Shown here: positions 27,443-35,355 of the stretch, piece by piece | Numbering within the stretch: the first letter of the stretch is position 1 | Layout of the letters: each line of letters opens with the position of its first letter | Assembly: GCF_029016485.1 (NCBI RefSeq) | Contig: NZ_CP092107.1 | Span: 186,001-250,000 of the forward strand | DNA length: 64,000 bases | From: Vibrio sp. JC009 | Lineage (GTDB): Bacteria > Pseudomonadota > Gammaproteobacteria > Enterobacterales > Vibrionaceae | Reading direction: 5' to 3' | Notes under the pieces: model-generated | Told to the model about the DNA's origin: nothing | The model's database searches: none | What the model saw: only the letters and a program-made list of their open reading frames with translations | Position numbers and translations under genes: made by a program

Positions 27443-28064
27443 GCGACAGGGTTTTGAACCACAAAGTTTGACGGATTGGAAAAGAGCCAATCCAAATAAG
27501 CGCTATTCTCAGTTAAAAGATGCAGAAGTCCGTCAGGCTATACGAGAAGAAGCAATAAAAGAGCAGTATTACTTGTGTGGTGGTCATTGTTGTCAGCCTA
27601 TCTCTGGTAATGGGGATTGTCATAATGAACATGTTGAGGCTCAGGATCTAAACTCTAATAGAACGCTGGATTTTGGTAATATCATTGCAAGCTGTAATTC
27701 AAAAAAGCAATGCGGTGATGCTCACGGCTCTCAAGCTCTGCCTTTGACGCCTTTCATGGATGAGTGTGAAAGCGATTTGGTGTTTAAGATAAGTGGCCGT
27801 GTATCTGGAAAAACAGCAGATGCGATTGAGACGATTCGTGTTCTGAATCTGGGAGACTCCGAGCAGAACAATAAAAGCTTGATTGAAAAACGAAAGGCAC
27901 TGGTTCATGCATTGCTCTGGAAAGAGGAAGTTAATCCTGAAGAAGGCTTAGAAGATGATGAACTTATTGATATGCTGATCGATGAGATATCCACTCCTAA
28001 GAATGGCAAGTTAGAGCCTTTTGTGCCAGTAGTCGTGAACATATTGCGACAATGGATTAAGTAA
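27426..28064 (+). CDS. HNH endonuclease, TIGR02646/PtuB-like
   Basis: A 212-residue protein resembling the HNH nucleases paired with PtuA-type ATPases in Septu and retron-associated systems. The zinc and active-site region is intact: LCGGHCC, HNEHVEAQD, the conserved asparagine in FGNIIASC, and QCGDAHG, followed by the family's LPLTPFMDECES. The TTG start at 27426 has an AAGGAG site (27413-27418) with 7-base spacing and lies inside the end of the ATPase frame, the normal coupling for this pair. The gene looks intact while its ATPase partner is truncated. An unregulated nuclease would be a risk, so it may be silent or depend on the partner for activity (inference). Confidence 0.72.
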   Translation: MRKIVKRQGFEPQSLTDWKRANPNKRYSQLKDAEVRQAIREEAIKEQYYLCGGHCCQPISGNGDCHNEHVEAQDLNSNRTLDFGNIIASCNSKKQCGDAHGSQALPLTPFMDECESDLVFKISGRVSGKTADAIETIRVLNLGDSEQNNKSLIEKRKALVHALLWKEEVNPEEGLEDDELIDMLIDEISTPKNGKLEPFVPVVVNILRQWIK

Positions 28065-28093
28065 TATCTAACCGGTAACGGTTTAAGTATATC

Positions 28094-28125
28094 AAAAGGC
28101 GAGCTATCAATTAGCTCGCCTTTTT
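28094..28125 (+). terminator. Terminator after the HNH gene
   Basis: AAAAGGCGAGCT (28094-28105) pairs with AGCTCGCCTTTT (28113-28124) across a 7-base loop, with five Ts in total. It insulates the hydrogenase operon. Confidence 0.9.
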
Positions 28126-28189
28126 GCATTTAAACAGTGGTCTGTGAACTATACTTTCTTGTAAGCGTCACTAATCCGGGATTCGACAA

Positions 28190-29362
28190 ATGACTTCAAA
28201 GCTTGGCAGCAAGGGAGCGTCAGGCAAAGGGTGGTTGGAAAGGAGTAGTTTTAACTCTTTGTTTGAGGTGTTGGCTTCGCAAGGGTATAAGATCATGGGG
28301 CCGGTCGTCAGAGATGGTGCGATCGTTTTTAACGCAGTGACCTCCGCAAAAGCACTGGCTTTTTCTGTCCACGATGAGCAAAAAGCAGGCAGCTACCAGC
28401 TTGTCTCAGATAATTCATGCCGTTATTTCAACTGGCACCACGGGCCTCAGGCTTTAAAACCTTTTTTGTTTAAACCCGAACAGCTGCTTTGGGTATGCGA
28501 CAGCGCAGATAATGATCTTAATTTCCGCTCCGGGTTATCCGAACCTGAAAATATTGCTGTTATAGGCGTCAGGGCCTGTGATTTGGCTGCGCTTGCCCTT
28601 CAGGATAAGCACTTTCTGCATGGAGAGCATCAGGATCCTTTTTATCAGAAGCAGCGTGAGAAGATGCTGATTATTGCTGTTAATTGCAGTGACAGCGGCG
28701 AGCACTGCTTTTGTGTTTCCACCCATTCAGGCCCAGAGGTCAGATTTTACTATGATTTACTGATTGATGAACTTGCTGACGGCTTTGTGCTTAAAGCCGG
28801 AAGCGAAAAAGGTCTGAAAATCCTCGATGAACTTAAGCTTCAGGACTGCACAGAGGTGCAACTTAAGCTGGCTGATGCGCAGAGAAAAACGGCAGCGATA
28901 TCTCAGACCAGATCTTTACCTGCACCTGAAGAGCTTATGAAACTATCTCAGATTCTGCCCGAACGATACTGGCTGGAAGCCGCAGAGACCTGCCTTTCAT
29001 GCGGTAACTGTACTCTGGTATGTCCGACCTGCTTTTGCAGCAAGCAGGTGGTAGTAAACCGGATCAATGAAAACGGTGAAGGGATTCAGTCTTCTCATAT
29101 TCGCGTTTGGGATTCCTGCTTTAGCCTTGAACATGCACATATCTTCGGCAAAAACTTCCGCAGTGATACAGCTTCGCGCTACAGGCAGTGGATGATCCAT
29201 AAACTGGTTAACTGGCAAACCCAATACGGCCGTCATGGCTGTGTCGGCTGCGGGCGCTGTATTGCCTGGTGTCCGGCGGGCATTGATTTTTTGCAGCAAG
29301 TCCATCTGCTAATGGAGCAGTTGCCGGAGAATGCACCGGAGACACAGAGGGGGGGCGTATGA
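28190..29362 (+). CDS. hyhB: Group 3b [NiFe]-hydrogenase, iron-sulfur (beta) subunit
   Basis: A 390-residue electron-transfer subunit with two ferredoxin-type [4Fe-4S] clusters: Cys268, 271, 274, 278 (CLSCGNCTLVC) and Cys351, 354, 357, 361 (CVGCGRCIAWC). The long N-terminal part matches the beta subunit of sulfhydrogenase and anaerobic sulfite reductase A-like proteins. In group 3b hydrogenases this subunit carries electrons between the small hydrogenase subunit and the flavin subunit. It is the first of four overlapping genes, and its stop overlaps the next start (ATGA). The symbol follows the Hyh convention and is by analogy. Confidence 0.82.
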   Translation: MTSKLGSKGASGKGWLERSSFNSLFEVLASQGYKIMGPVVRDGAIVFNAVTSAKALAFSVHDEQKAGSYQLVSDNSCRYFNWHHGPQALKPFLFKPEQLLWVCDSADNDLNFRSGLSEPENIAVIGVRACDLAALALQDKHFLHGEHQDPFYQKQREKMLIIAVNCSDSGEHCFCVSTHSGPEVRFYYDLLIDELADGFVLKAGSEKGLKILDELKLQDCTEVQLKLADAQRKTAAISQTRSLPAPEELMKLSQILPERYWLEAAETCLSCGNCTLVCPTCFCSKQVVVNRINENGEGIQSSHIRVWDSCFSLEHAHIFGKNFRSDTASRYRQWMIHKLVNWQTQYGRHGCVGCGRCIAWCPAGIDFLQQVHLLMEQLPENAPETQRGGV

Positions 29363-30177
29363 ATAACATGGTTCCTGTCTCTGCCAGAGTAGTGAGTAAA
29401 ACCGAGGAATCTCCGGATATAGTGACATTGTCACTTAAACTGGATACAGACAGACCTTTCAGCTTTCATTTCGGCCAGTTCAATATGCTTTCGGTTCCGG
29501 GAGTGGGTGAGGTCGCCATTTCTATTATGGGTTACAAAGAGGGACAATTGCTGCATACCATTCGCTCGGTAGGACGGGTGACCCGTGTGCTGACGGCAAT
29601 GGAGCCAGGTCAGCAGATCGGCGTGCGCGGGCCTTTTGGCAAAGGCTGGCCGTTAAACGAGGCCATAGGCAAGGATCTGATTTTTATCACCGCCGGGCTT
29701 GGTTGCGCACCAGCTGTTGCCGCCATAAATCACGCCATAGAGAACAGGCAGAATTACCGGCGTATCGTTATTCTTCAGGGAGTTAAGCATCATTACGATC
29801 TTTTATGGCAAGAGCAGTATGAAATCTGGCGGGTAAGGCATAAATGTCAGGTTCTGCTTGCTGCCAGTGAGGAAAATAAAGATAAGCGAAACTGGCGTTT
29901 AGGCGTGGTAACTGAGCTGATTAACCATGCTCAGTTTGATAAAGATTCCTGCGTTGTGATGATGTGCGGCCCGGAAATTATGATGAAAGCCGCAATCCGG
30001 GATCTGGCAAAGCTGGGTGTATCAGAGAGTGCTTATTATCTGAGTCTGGAGCGTAATTTTCAGTGCGGTCAGGGCTTTTGTGGGCATTGTCAGATTGGAC
30101 CGTTTTTTGTCTGTAAAGATGGTCCGGTATTTCACTATCCGGAAATAAAGCCCTGGTTTGGCAGGGAGGGTTTCTGA
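29359..30177 (+). CDS. hyhG: Group 3b [NiFe]-hydrogenase, NAD(P)/FAD-binding (gamma) subunit
   Basis: A 272-residue ferredoxin-NADP reductase-like protein. It has an FAD-binding barrel (about 1-100, with HFGQFNMLSVPG) and a nucleotide-binding domain (FITAGLGCAPAVAAIN). Near the C-terminus is a [2Fe-2S] cluster site of spacing C-x4-C-x2-C-x8-C (QCGQGFCGHCQIG...VC). It oxidises or reduces pyridine nucleotide, probably NADP(H) in this group. The gene overlaps both neighbours by 1-4 bases, which argues for one cytoplasmic four-subunit complex. Confidence 0.85.
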   Translation: MNNMVPVSARVVSKTEESPDIVTLSLKLDTDRPFSFHFGQFNMLSVPGVGEVAISIMGYKEGQLLHTIRSVGRVTRVLTAMEPGQQIGVRGPFGKGWPLNEAIGKDLIFITAGLGCAPAVAAINHAIENRQNYRRIVILQGVKHHYDLLWQEQYEIWRVRHKCQVLLAASEENKDKRNWRLGVVTELINHAQFDKDSCVVMMCGPEIMMKAAIRDLAKLGVSESAYYLSLERNFQCGQGFCGHCQIGPFFVCKDGPVFHYPEIKPWFGREGF

Positions 30178-30986
30178 TGGCCAGACTGACAGTCGCAATC
30201 CATAAACTGACCTCCTGCTCAGGTTGTCAGCTCGCTTTTCTTAATCAGGGCGAAACTCTGTTGAGCCTGATGCGTTACTTAGATATCTGCCATTTTGTCG
30301 AGGGCGGTATTTTCAATCCGACGGTCAGAGCCGATCTGGCCTTTATCGAAGGCAGTATTACCACTCAGGATGAGTTAGATCTTGTTAAAGCTATCAGAGA
30401 GCAAAGTAAGGCAGTGGTCACCATGGGGGCCTGTGCCACTTCCGGAGGTATACAGGCGCTGCGCAATTTTGCTCAGATAACCGGTGGTACTGAAGCCATA
30501 AAGGGCCAGATATATGCCAGCCCGGACTTTATAGAGACGCTGGATGAAGCTATGGCTGTCTCTGAGGTGATTAAAGTGGATTATGAGCTCTGGGGCTGCC
30601 CGGTCTCGGCAGAGCAACTGATCGCTTTTGTCTCTCAACTGCTGCTTGGCGCGCAGCCTGCAGAGAGCCGTGAGAAGCTCTGTATGGAATGCAAAAGGCA
30701 GCAGAACATCTGTACTTTAGTCACTAAACAAGGGCTGTGCATGGGGCCGGTAACGAGAACCGGATGCGGAGCATTATGCCCCTCATACGGCAAAGCGTGC
30801 TACGGCTGTTATGGCCCGGCGGAACAGGCCAATAATCGGGCATTAGCAAACCGGTTTAGCGGACTGGGTCTGGTGGATGATCAAAGCCTTGTCAGGCGCT
30901 TTGCGCAGTTTCATAACTCGTCACCTGAACTTAAAAAAGAGATCGATTTTATGCTGGGGGAGCACGATGACAAACAGAAGGATTGA
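30177..30986 (+). CDS. hyhS: Group 3b [NiFe]-hydrogenase, small (delta) subunit
   Basis: A 269-residue iron-sulfur subunit relaying electrons from the NiFe centre. The proximal-cluster cysteines start at Cys14-x2-Cys17 (TSCSGCQ) and continue with GACATSGG and LWGCPVS. Cysteines of further clusters lie in CMECKRQQNIC and the CYGCYGP region. There is no twin-arginine signal, so it is cytoplasmic, unlike uptake hydrogenases. The ATG overlaps the preceding stop (TGATG) and the large-subunit gene starts inside its last seven codons. Confidence 0.88.
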   Translation: MARLTVAIHKLTSCSGCQLAFLNQGETLLSLMRYLDICHFVEGGIFNPTVRADLAFIEGSITTQDELDLVKAIREQSKAVVTMGACATSGGIQALRNFAQITGGTEAIKGQIYASPDFIETLDEAMAVSEVIKVDYELWGCPVSAEQLIAFVSQLLLGAQPAESREKLCMECKRQQNICTLVTKQGLCMGPVTRTGCGALCPSYGKACYGCYGPAEQANNRALANRFSGLGLVDDQSLVRRFAQFHNSSPELKKEIDFMLGEHDDKQKD

Positions 30987-32268
30987 CGTTAAGGTTCCCT
31001 TTATCACCCGCGTAGAAGGTGAAGCTTCACTGGAGCTGACAGCAAAAGGGGACAAAATAGAAAATATCAGGCTTAAGATTATTGAGCCCCCCCGTTTTTT
31101 CGAGCGTCTGGTTGTTGGCAGAAGTTTTCATGATGTACCCGAACTTAGTGCAAGGATCTGCGGTATCTGCCCTCTGGCCTACCAGTTAACATCGATTCTC
31201 GCCTTTGAACGGCTTTTTGGTATCGATCTTCCTCAGCCCCTTAAGCAGCTCAGGCGGGTGTTCAATCTGGCTGAATGGATACAGAGTCATGCGCTTCATA
31301 TTCACTTCCTTGCTTTGCCCGACTTTCTGGGTTTTAACAATGCGCTTGATATGGCTAAAGCACACAAAGCCGAATTTGAGAGAGGAGTGCGGATACAGGG
31401 CTTTGGTAATCAGGTAATGGCGATGCTGGGAGGACGAAGCGTGCACCCTATTGGCCTGAAGGTCGGCGGCTTTGGTAAATTACCTGAGGCGGGTAAGCTA
31501 AAAGAACTTGGTGAAAAGGCGAAGGAGACCCGAATTCTTGCTGCTGAACTGGTCAGGTTTTGCGGTAAATTAAACAGGCCCGATTTTTCCCACAGCTTTA
31601 ACTATGTCAGCCTGAAATCCGGGCTGGATTATCCGATAAACAGCGGCAATATTGTCGGTGCCTGCGATCTGGATATCAGTCAGAAAGCGTACCCGGATTA
31701 CTTTAAAGAGCATCAGGAGCCCCATTCAACCGCATTGTATTATCTGTTAAAAGGGCAGGATTACCTTGTCGGGCCGCTGGCCAGGTATAACAATAACCGG
31801 GAGTATCTTGATGAAGGAACAAAAGCCCTGGCAAAAGATGCCGGGCTTGAGGGAGAGAGCCTGAATATGTTTGACAGCATTCTAATTCGGGCGCTTGAAA
31901 TTCACTACGCTTGTGGCGAGATTGAGCGGCTCCTCAGAGAATATAGCCCCCCTGATTCAGCCAGTGTCGAGTTTACGGCAAAAGCCGGATGGACATGTGC
32001 CGTTACTGAGGCCCCGCGCGGGCTGATATACCACGCCTACAAAGTCAATGAGCGGGCAGAAATAGAAAGCTGTGCCATCATTCCTCCCACCAGCCAGAAC
32101 CAGGCCCGGATAGAGGCCGACCTGAGAGCGTCAGTGGAGAGTTTTGGGCTGCACCACAGTGATGAAGCACTAAAACAGTTTTGCGAGCAGGTGATCCGCA
32201 ATTACGATCCCTGCATCTCCTGCTCAACGCATTTTCTTAATCTGACTCTGAATAGAAAACCGCTCTGA
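30967..32268 (+). CDS. hyhL: Group 3b [NiFe]-hydrogenase, large catalytic subunit
   Basis: A 433-residue catalytic subunit that makes or oxidises H2. The nickel-binding N-terminal motif RICGICP has Cys65 and Cys68. The C-terminal motif DPCISCSTH has Cys416 and Cys419 with His422. The 11 residues after the His (to KPL) are the likely cleaved maturation tail. I chose ATG 30967 because it follows GGGGGAG and starts MTNRRIDVKVPFITRVEGE, the family N-terminus; a longer frame starting at 30877 lies within the small-subunit gene. No hyp maturation or dedicated protease genes are in the window, so maturation must be supplied from elsewhere. Confidence 0.9.
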   Translation: MTNRRIDVKVPFITRVEGEASLELTAKGDKIENIRLKIIEPPRFFERLVVGRSFHDVPELSARICGICPLAYQLTSILAFERLFGIDLPQPLKQLRRVFNLAEWIQSHALHIHFLALPDFLGFNNALDMAKAHKAEFERGVRIQGFGNQVMAMLGGRSVHPIGLKVGGFGKLPEAGKLKELGEKAKETRILAAELVRFCGKLNRPDFSHSFNYVSLKSGLDYPINSGNIVGACDLDISQKAYPDYFKEHQEPHSTALYYLLKGQDYLVGPLARYNNNREYLDEGTKALAKDAGLEGESLNMFDSILIRALEIHYACGEIERLLREYSPPDSASVEFTAKAGWTCAVTEAPRGLIYHAYKVNERAEIESCAIIPPTSQNQARIEADLRASVESFGLHHSDEALKQFCEQVIRNYDPCISCSTHFLNLTLNRKPL

Positions 32269-32342
32269 ATTTGTGTATCAGGCCAATTTTCAGCCAGTTA
32301 GTTGAATAAAGTTCGGTATTTACTGGCGTAAAGTGATAATTT

Positions 32343-32379
32343 TAACCCAGAGCACAACGCAGGCCCGGTAGTTGGGTTA
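32343..32379 (+). promoter_or_regulatory. Inverted repeat upstream of modA
   Basis: TAACCCA (32343-32349) and TGGGTTA (32373-32379) form a 7-bp repeat in the 149-base gap between the hydrogenase and molybdate operons. It could be the stem of a leader RNA or a weak attenuator. A ModE palindrome of the usual type is not seen. Confidence 0.3.
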
Positions 32380-32417
32380 TCTTGGCGTTTTTGTAATATC
32401 TTCAACGGACAGTATCG

Positions 32418-33176
32418 ATGTTAAAAAGAGTTTTTGCGTTTTTATTCAGTTTCTTGTTTTTCTTTCCCGCTTTATCTAATGCCTCCGATACATTAAAAGT
32501 TTACTCAGCGGCTTCCATGACCAATGCGATTAACGAAGTCAGTGCTGCTTTTAGCGCGAAAACGGGCATTAAAGTGACTCCGGTTTATGCCAGCTCTTCT
32601 TCACTGGCCCGTCAGATTGAGAAAGGGGCTCCGGCGGATATTTATATCTCTGCGAACAAAAAATGGGTGGACTATCTGATTAGCAAAGACCTTTTCTCTT
32701 CTACGGATACCAAAGTCATTGCCAGAAACCGCCTTGCTCTGATCACTTCAGTCAGAAGTCAGATTGAAAGTTTTGATATTGATAACTCTGATTTATGGGT
32801 TAAAAATCTGGAAAACAGCCGGCTGGCCATAGGGCAGACCAATTCAGTACCTGCGGGCATTTACGGTAAACAGTCTCTGAGCAATAGCGGCGTATGGCAG
32901 CAGGTGGAGCGTAAGCTTGCACCTGTGAATAATGTCAGGGTTGCGCTTGCGCTGGTTGAAAGAGAAGAGGCGAATCTGGGGATTGTCTATCAGACTGACG
33001 CAAAGATTAGTGACCGCGTAACGGTACTGGCACTGTTCCCTGAAGCGTCTCACGATCCTATCGTTTATCCGGCAGCACAGCTTAATCAGTCTGAAGCTGC
33101 CGGCGCGTTTTATCAGTTTTTAAGTAGCGATAAGGCGTCAGAAATCTTCGCTAAATTTGGTTTTCAAGGGTATTAA
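32418..33176 (+). CDS. modA: Molybdate ABC transporter, periplasmic binding protein
   Basis: A 252-residue solute-binding protein with a cleavable signal peptide (about 1-22, ending SNA). It has the ModA pattern YSAASMTNAI, which binds molybdate or tungstate, followed by YASSSSLARQIEKGAPADIYISA. It hands the oxyanion to ModB/ModC. It begins the modABC operon, 3 bases before modB. Molybdate feeds molybdenum-cofactor enzymes such as formate dehydrogenase and nitrate reductase; none is encoded in the window. Confidence 0.93.
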   Translation: MLKRVFAFLFSFLFFFPALSNASDTLKVYSAASMTNAINEVSAAFSAKTGIKVTPVYASSSSLARQIEKGAPADIYISANKKWVDYLISKDLFSSTDTKVIARNRLALITSVRSQIESFDIDNSDLWVKNLENSRLAIGQTNSVPAGIYGKQSLSNSGVWQQVERKLAPVNNVRVALALVEREEANLGIVYQTDAKISDRVTVLALFPEASHDPIVYPAAQLNQSEAAGAFYQFLSSDKASEIFAKFGFQGY

Positions 33177-33179
33177 AGC

Positions 33180-33878
33180 GTGTTAACAGAGTTCGAAGTT
33201 CAGGCTCTGCTGTTAAGTCTGAAAGTGGCTTTTTTTGCAGTGATCTGGCTTCTTCCCGTCGGTGTCGGTCTGGCCTGGTTACTGGCTAAAAAAGAGTTCA
33301 GAGGAAAACAGCTGTTAGATAGTGTTATCCATCTTCCCCTTGTGCTTCCACCGGTTGTTATTGGCTACCTCTTGCTGGTTCTGATGGGTCGCCAGGGCGT
33401 AATAGGGCGATTTTTAAATGAGGCTTTAGGCATCAGCTTCAGCTTTAGCTGGAAAGGCGCGGCATTAGCTTCGGCTGTTGTTGCGCTGCCTTTGATGGTC
33501 CGGGCTATCAGGCTGAGCCTTGAAAGCGTCGATACAAGGCTGGAAGAAGCGGCCAGAACGCTGGGGGCAACGCCGCTCAAGGTCTTTTTTACCATAACAT
33601 TGCCGCTAACACTGCCCGGCATTGTCACAGGCACCATGCTCTCTTTTGCCCGAAGTCTGGGAGAGTTTGGGGCAACCATCACTTTTGTGTCAAATATTCC
33701 CGGAGAAACGCAGACTATCCCGCTGGCAATGTTCACCTTTATTGAGACGCCCGGAGCTGAATTTGAGGCTGCAAGGCTCTGCGCTGTTTCCATCGCGGTT
33801 GCACTGACTTCTCTGTTTGTTTCTGAATGGCTGAACAGAAAATCACAAAGACAGCTGAAGGGGAGTGTGACTCAATGA
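33180..33878 (+). CDS. modB: Molybdate ABC transporter, permease
   Basis: A 232-residue inner-membrane permease with about five membrane helices and the ABC-permease coupling motif EAARTLGATPLKVFFTITLPL (EAA loop, about residues 121-141). It starts with GTG at 33180 and its stop overlaps the modC start (ATGA). Product and order match the canonical modABC operon. Confidence 0.93.
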   Translation: MLTEFEVQALLLSLKVAFFAVIWLLPVGVGLAWLLAKKEFRGKQLLDSVIHLPLVLPPVVIGYLLLVLMGRQGVIGRFLNEALGISFSFSWKGAALASAVVALPLMVRAIRLSLESVDTRLEEAARTLGATPLKVFFTITLPLTLPGIVTGTMLSFARSLGEFGATITFVSNIPGETQTIPLAMFTFIETPGAEFEAARLCAVSIAVALTSLFVSEWLNRKSQRQLKGSVTQ

Positions 33879-34987
33879 TTAAGATCAACATAGATCACCT
33901 GCTTGGCGAGATGAACCTGAAGCTGGATATTGAAATCCCTTCTAAGGGTATCACTGCCATCTTTGGCCGCTCCGGTTCGGGGAAAACATCCATTATCAAT
34001 GCGGTAAGTGGTTTAATCCGCCCGGATAAAGGCCGCATTTCAATCGATGACAGAACGCTTTTTGACAGCGAGACCAAAACCAGTCTGCCAATTGAGCAGA
34101 GAAACATTGGCTATGTGTTTCAGGATGCCCGTCTGTTTCCCCATTACTCTGTAAAAGGCAACCTGCTTTACGGCGTGAAAGGGGAACTGGATAAAGCCTA
34201 TTTCAGCCACATTCTTGAGCTGCTTCACCTGGAGCACCTTCTGGAGCGCTATCCGTCAGACCTGTCTGGTGGTGAGAAGCAGCGCGTTGCGATTGCCAGA
34301 GCCTTGTTGTCCAGTCCTCAGGTGCTGCTAATGGATGAACCGCTTGCTTCACTGGATCTGCCCCGGAAAAAAGAAGTGATGCCGTTTCTGGAAAAGTTAT
34401 CTAAAGAGATCCAGATACCAATCCTCTATGTCACCCACAGCCTGAATGAGATATTAAGGCTGGCCGACCATCTGGTTCTTATTCAGCAGGGCAAGGTGGT
34501 GGACAGCGGAACACTGGAAGCTGTCTGGGGCTCTGAGGCCATGGCACCCTGGCAGTCATTTTCAGAGAAAAGCACGCTTTTAGAAGGCAAGATAGATAAG
34601 CAGCACGACAAATATGCATTAACACGAATTCTTCTTAACCGGGATACCGGTATCTGGGTACAGAAAATTGATGGTGAACCGGGTGAAAAGATCAGGCTAC
34701 AGATCCGTTTAAATGATGTTTCCGTGACGCTGGATAAGCCGGAAAAAACCTCCATACGGAACATTATTCCCGCGGTCATTTCTAAAATTGATGTAAAAAC
34801 AAATCACCATGGAAACCTGAGTATAACTCTGTCGTTGGATCTGGGTGATGGCTGTGTTCTTGAAGCCAGCGTAACTCAGTGGGCGCTCGATGAACTGGAG
34901 CTTAAAACAGGGCTGTCTGTTTATGCTCAAATCAAGGGGGTCAGTATTACCCAGAAGGATATGGCGATCCTGCCGGTACATGATTAA
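33875..34987 (+). CDS. modC: Molybdate ABC transporter, ATP-binding protein
   Basis: A 370-residue ATPase that powers molybdate uptake. Walker A is GRSGSGKTS (about 30-38), the signature LSGGEKQRVAIARAL and Walker B LLMDEPLASLD are intact, with the switch His in VTHS. A C-terminal Mop/TOBE domain (about 280-365) binds oxyanion for feedback. I chose the ATG at 33875 (MIKINIDHLL) with a GGGGAG site; an earlier in-frame start lies in modB. The palindromic repeat starting at its stop codon may end the transcript. Confidence 0.92.
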   Translation: MIKINIDHLLGEMNLKLDIEIPSKGITAIFGRSGSGKTSIINAVSGLIRPDKGRISIDDRTLFDSETKTSLPIEQRNIGYVFQDARLFPHYSVKGNLLYGVKGELDKAYFSHILELLHLEHLLERYPSDLSGGEKQRVAIARALLSSPQVLLMDEPLASLDLPRKKEVMPFLEKLSKEIQIPILYVTHSLNEILRLADHLVLIQQGKVVDSGTLEAVWGSEAMAPWQSFSEKSTLLEGKIDKQHDKYALTRILLNRDTGIWVQKIDGEPGEKIRLQIRLNDVSVTLDKPEKTSIRNIIPAVISKIDVKTNHHGNLSITLSLDLGDGCVLEASVTQWALDELELKTGLSVYAQIKGVSITQKDMAILPVHD

Positions 34988-35033
34988 TACCAATCCCAGC
35001 AATCACTGAACAGCTAATTACTGGTATTGGTAT
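34987..35033. repeat. Vibrio-type intergenic palindrome (ATACCAAT...ATTGGTAT)
   Basis: A 19-base imperfect inverted repeat with outer arms ATACCAAT and ATTGGTAT and an inner part differing at three positions. It overlaps the modC stop and resembles dispersed Vibrio intergenic repeats I remember. It is followed by AAAAACC rather than Ts on the plus strand, so its role as a terminator is uncertain. Confidence 0.55.
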
Positions 35034-35066
35034 AAAAACCAGGATCACTCGAACCGGGTGATCCTG
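35034..35066 (-). terminator. Terminator of the 55-residue ORF
   Basis: CAGGATCAC (35040-35048) and GTGATCCTG (35058-35066) form a 9-bp stem; on the minus strand it is followed by GTTTTTAT. It lies 6 bases beyond the stop of the small ORF at 35073-35240. Confidence 0.85.
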
Positions 35067-35072
35067 ATGCTG

Positions 35073-35240
35073 TTACTGCCTGATTTCGACAGTGGAAGAC
35101 TCTGGCGGGAGGGCTTCAGTGGAAAGCTCAGTATTTGCAATGATTGTCGTTTGCAAGTGTTGCTCTACCTCATTTATTGCCTTTTCCAGTTCCCTCGTAA
35201 ATTCATCCGTCTCAAAATCTATATCAGTAATTTCAAACAT
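35073..35240 (-). CDS. Small acidic protein, 55 residues
   Basis: ATG at 35240 after AGGCTAGGTT opens a 55-residue acidic frame starting MFEITDIDFE, rich in Glu and Thr, with a predicted helix at about 14-30 (TRELEKAINEVEQHLQ) and a Ser/Pro-rich tail. A strong intrinsic terminator follows 6 bases after the stop, and a TATAAT hexamer lies at about 35263-35268 on the minus strand. It therefore has the full layout of a gene. No family is recognised. Like the 35-residue ORF at 4145, it is acidic, short and has a dedicated terminator. Confidence 0.6.
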   Translation of the reverse strand: MFEITDIDFETDEFTRELEKAINEVEQHLQTTIIANTELSTEALPPESSTVEIRQ

Positions 35241-35339
35241 AACCTAGCCTAATTCTGTATTGCATTATAAGAATAACCCAAAAAAATGGGTTATTTTGTC
35301 CCAATTTTGAGATGGATCGGGAGAGTCAGGCTAGGTTAT
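35239..35339. repeat. Nested inverted repeats before the 55-residue ORF
   Basis: ATAACCTAGCCT (35239-35250) and AGGCTAGGTTAT (35328-35339) are perfect 12-bp inverted copies 101 bases end to end. Between them AATAACCCA-6-TGGGTTATT (35272-35295) forms a perfect 9-bp hairpin. The left outer arm includes the ribosome site of the 55-residue ORF. Confidence 0.6.
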
Positions 35340-35355
35340 TGAATATATACTCTAT

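Noticed and set aside
32269..32417. A molybdenum-cofactor riboswitch or ModE box before modA
   Set aside because: Only a single 7-bp inverted repeat is seen; the conserved elements of the Moco RNA and the ModE palindrome are absent.
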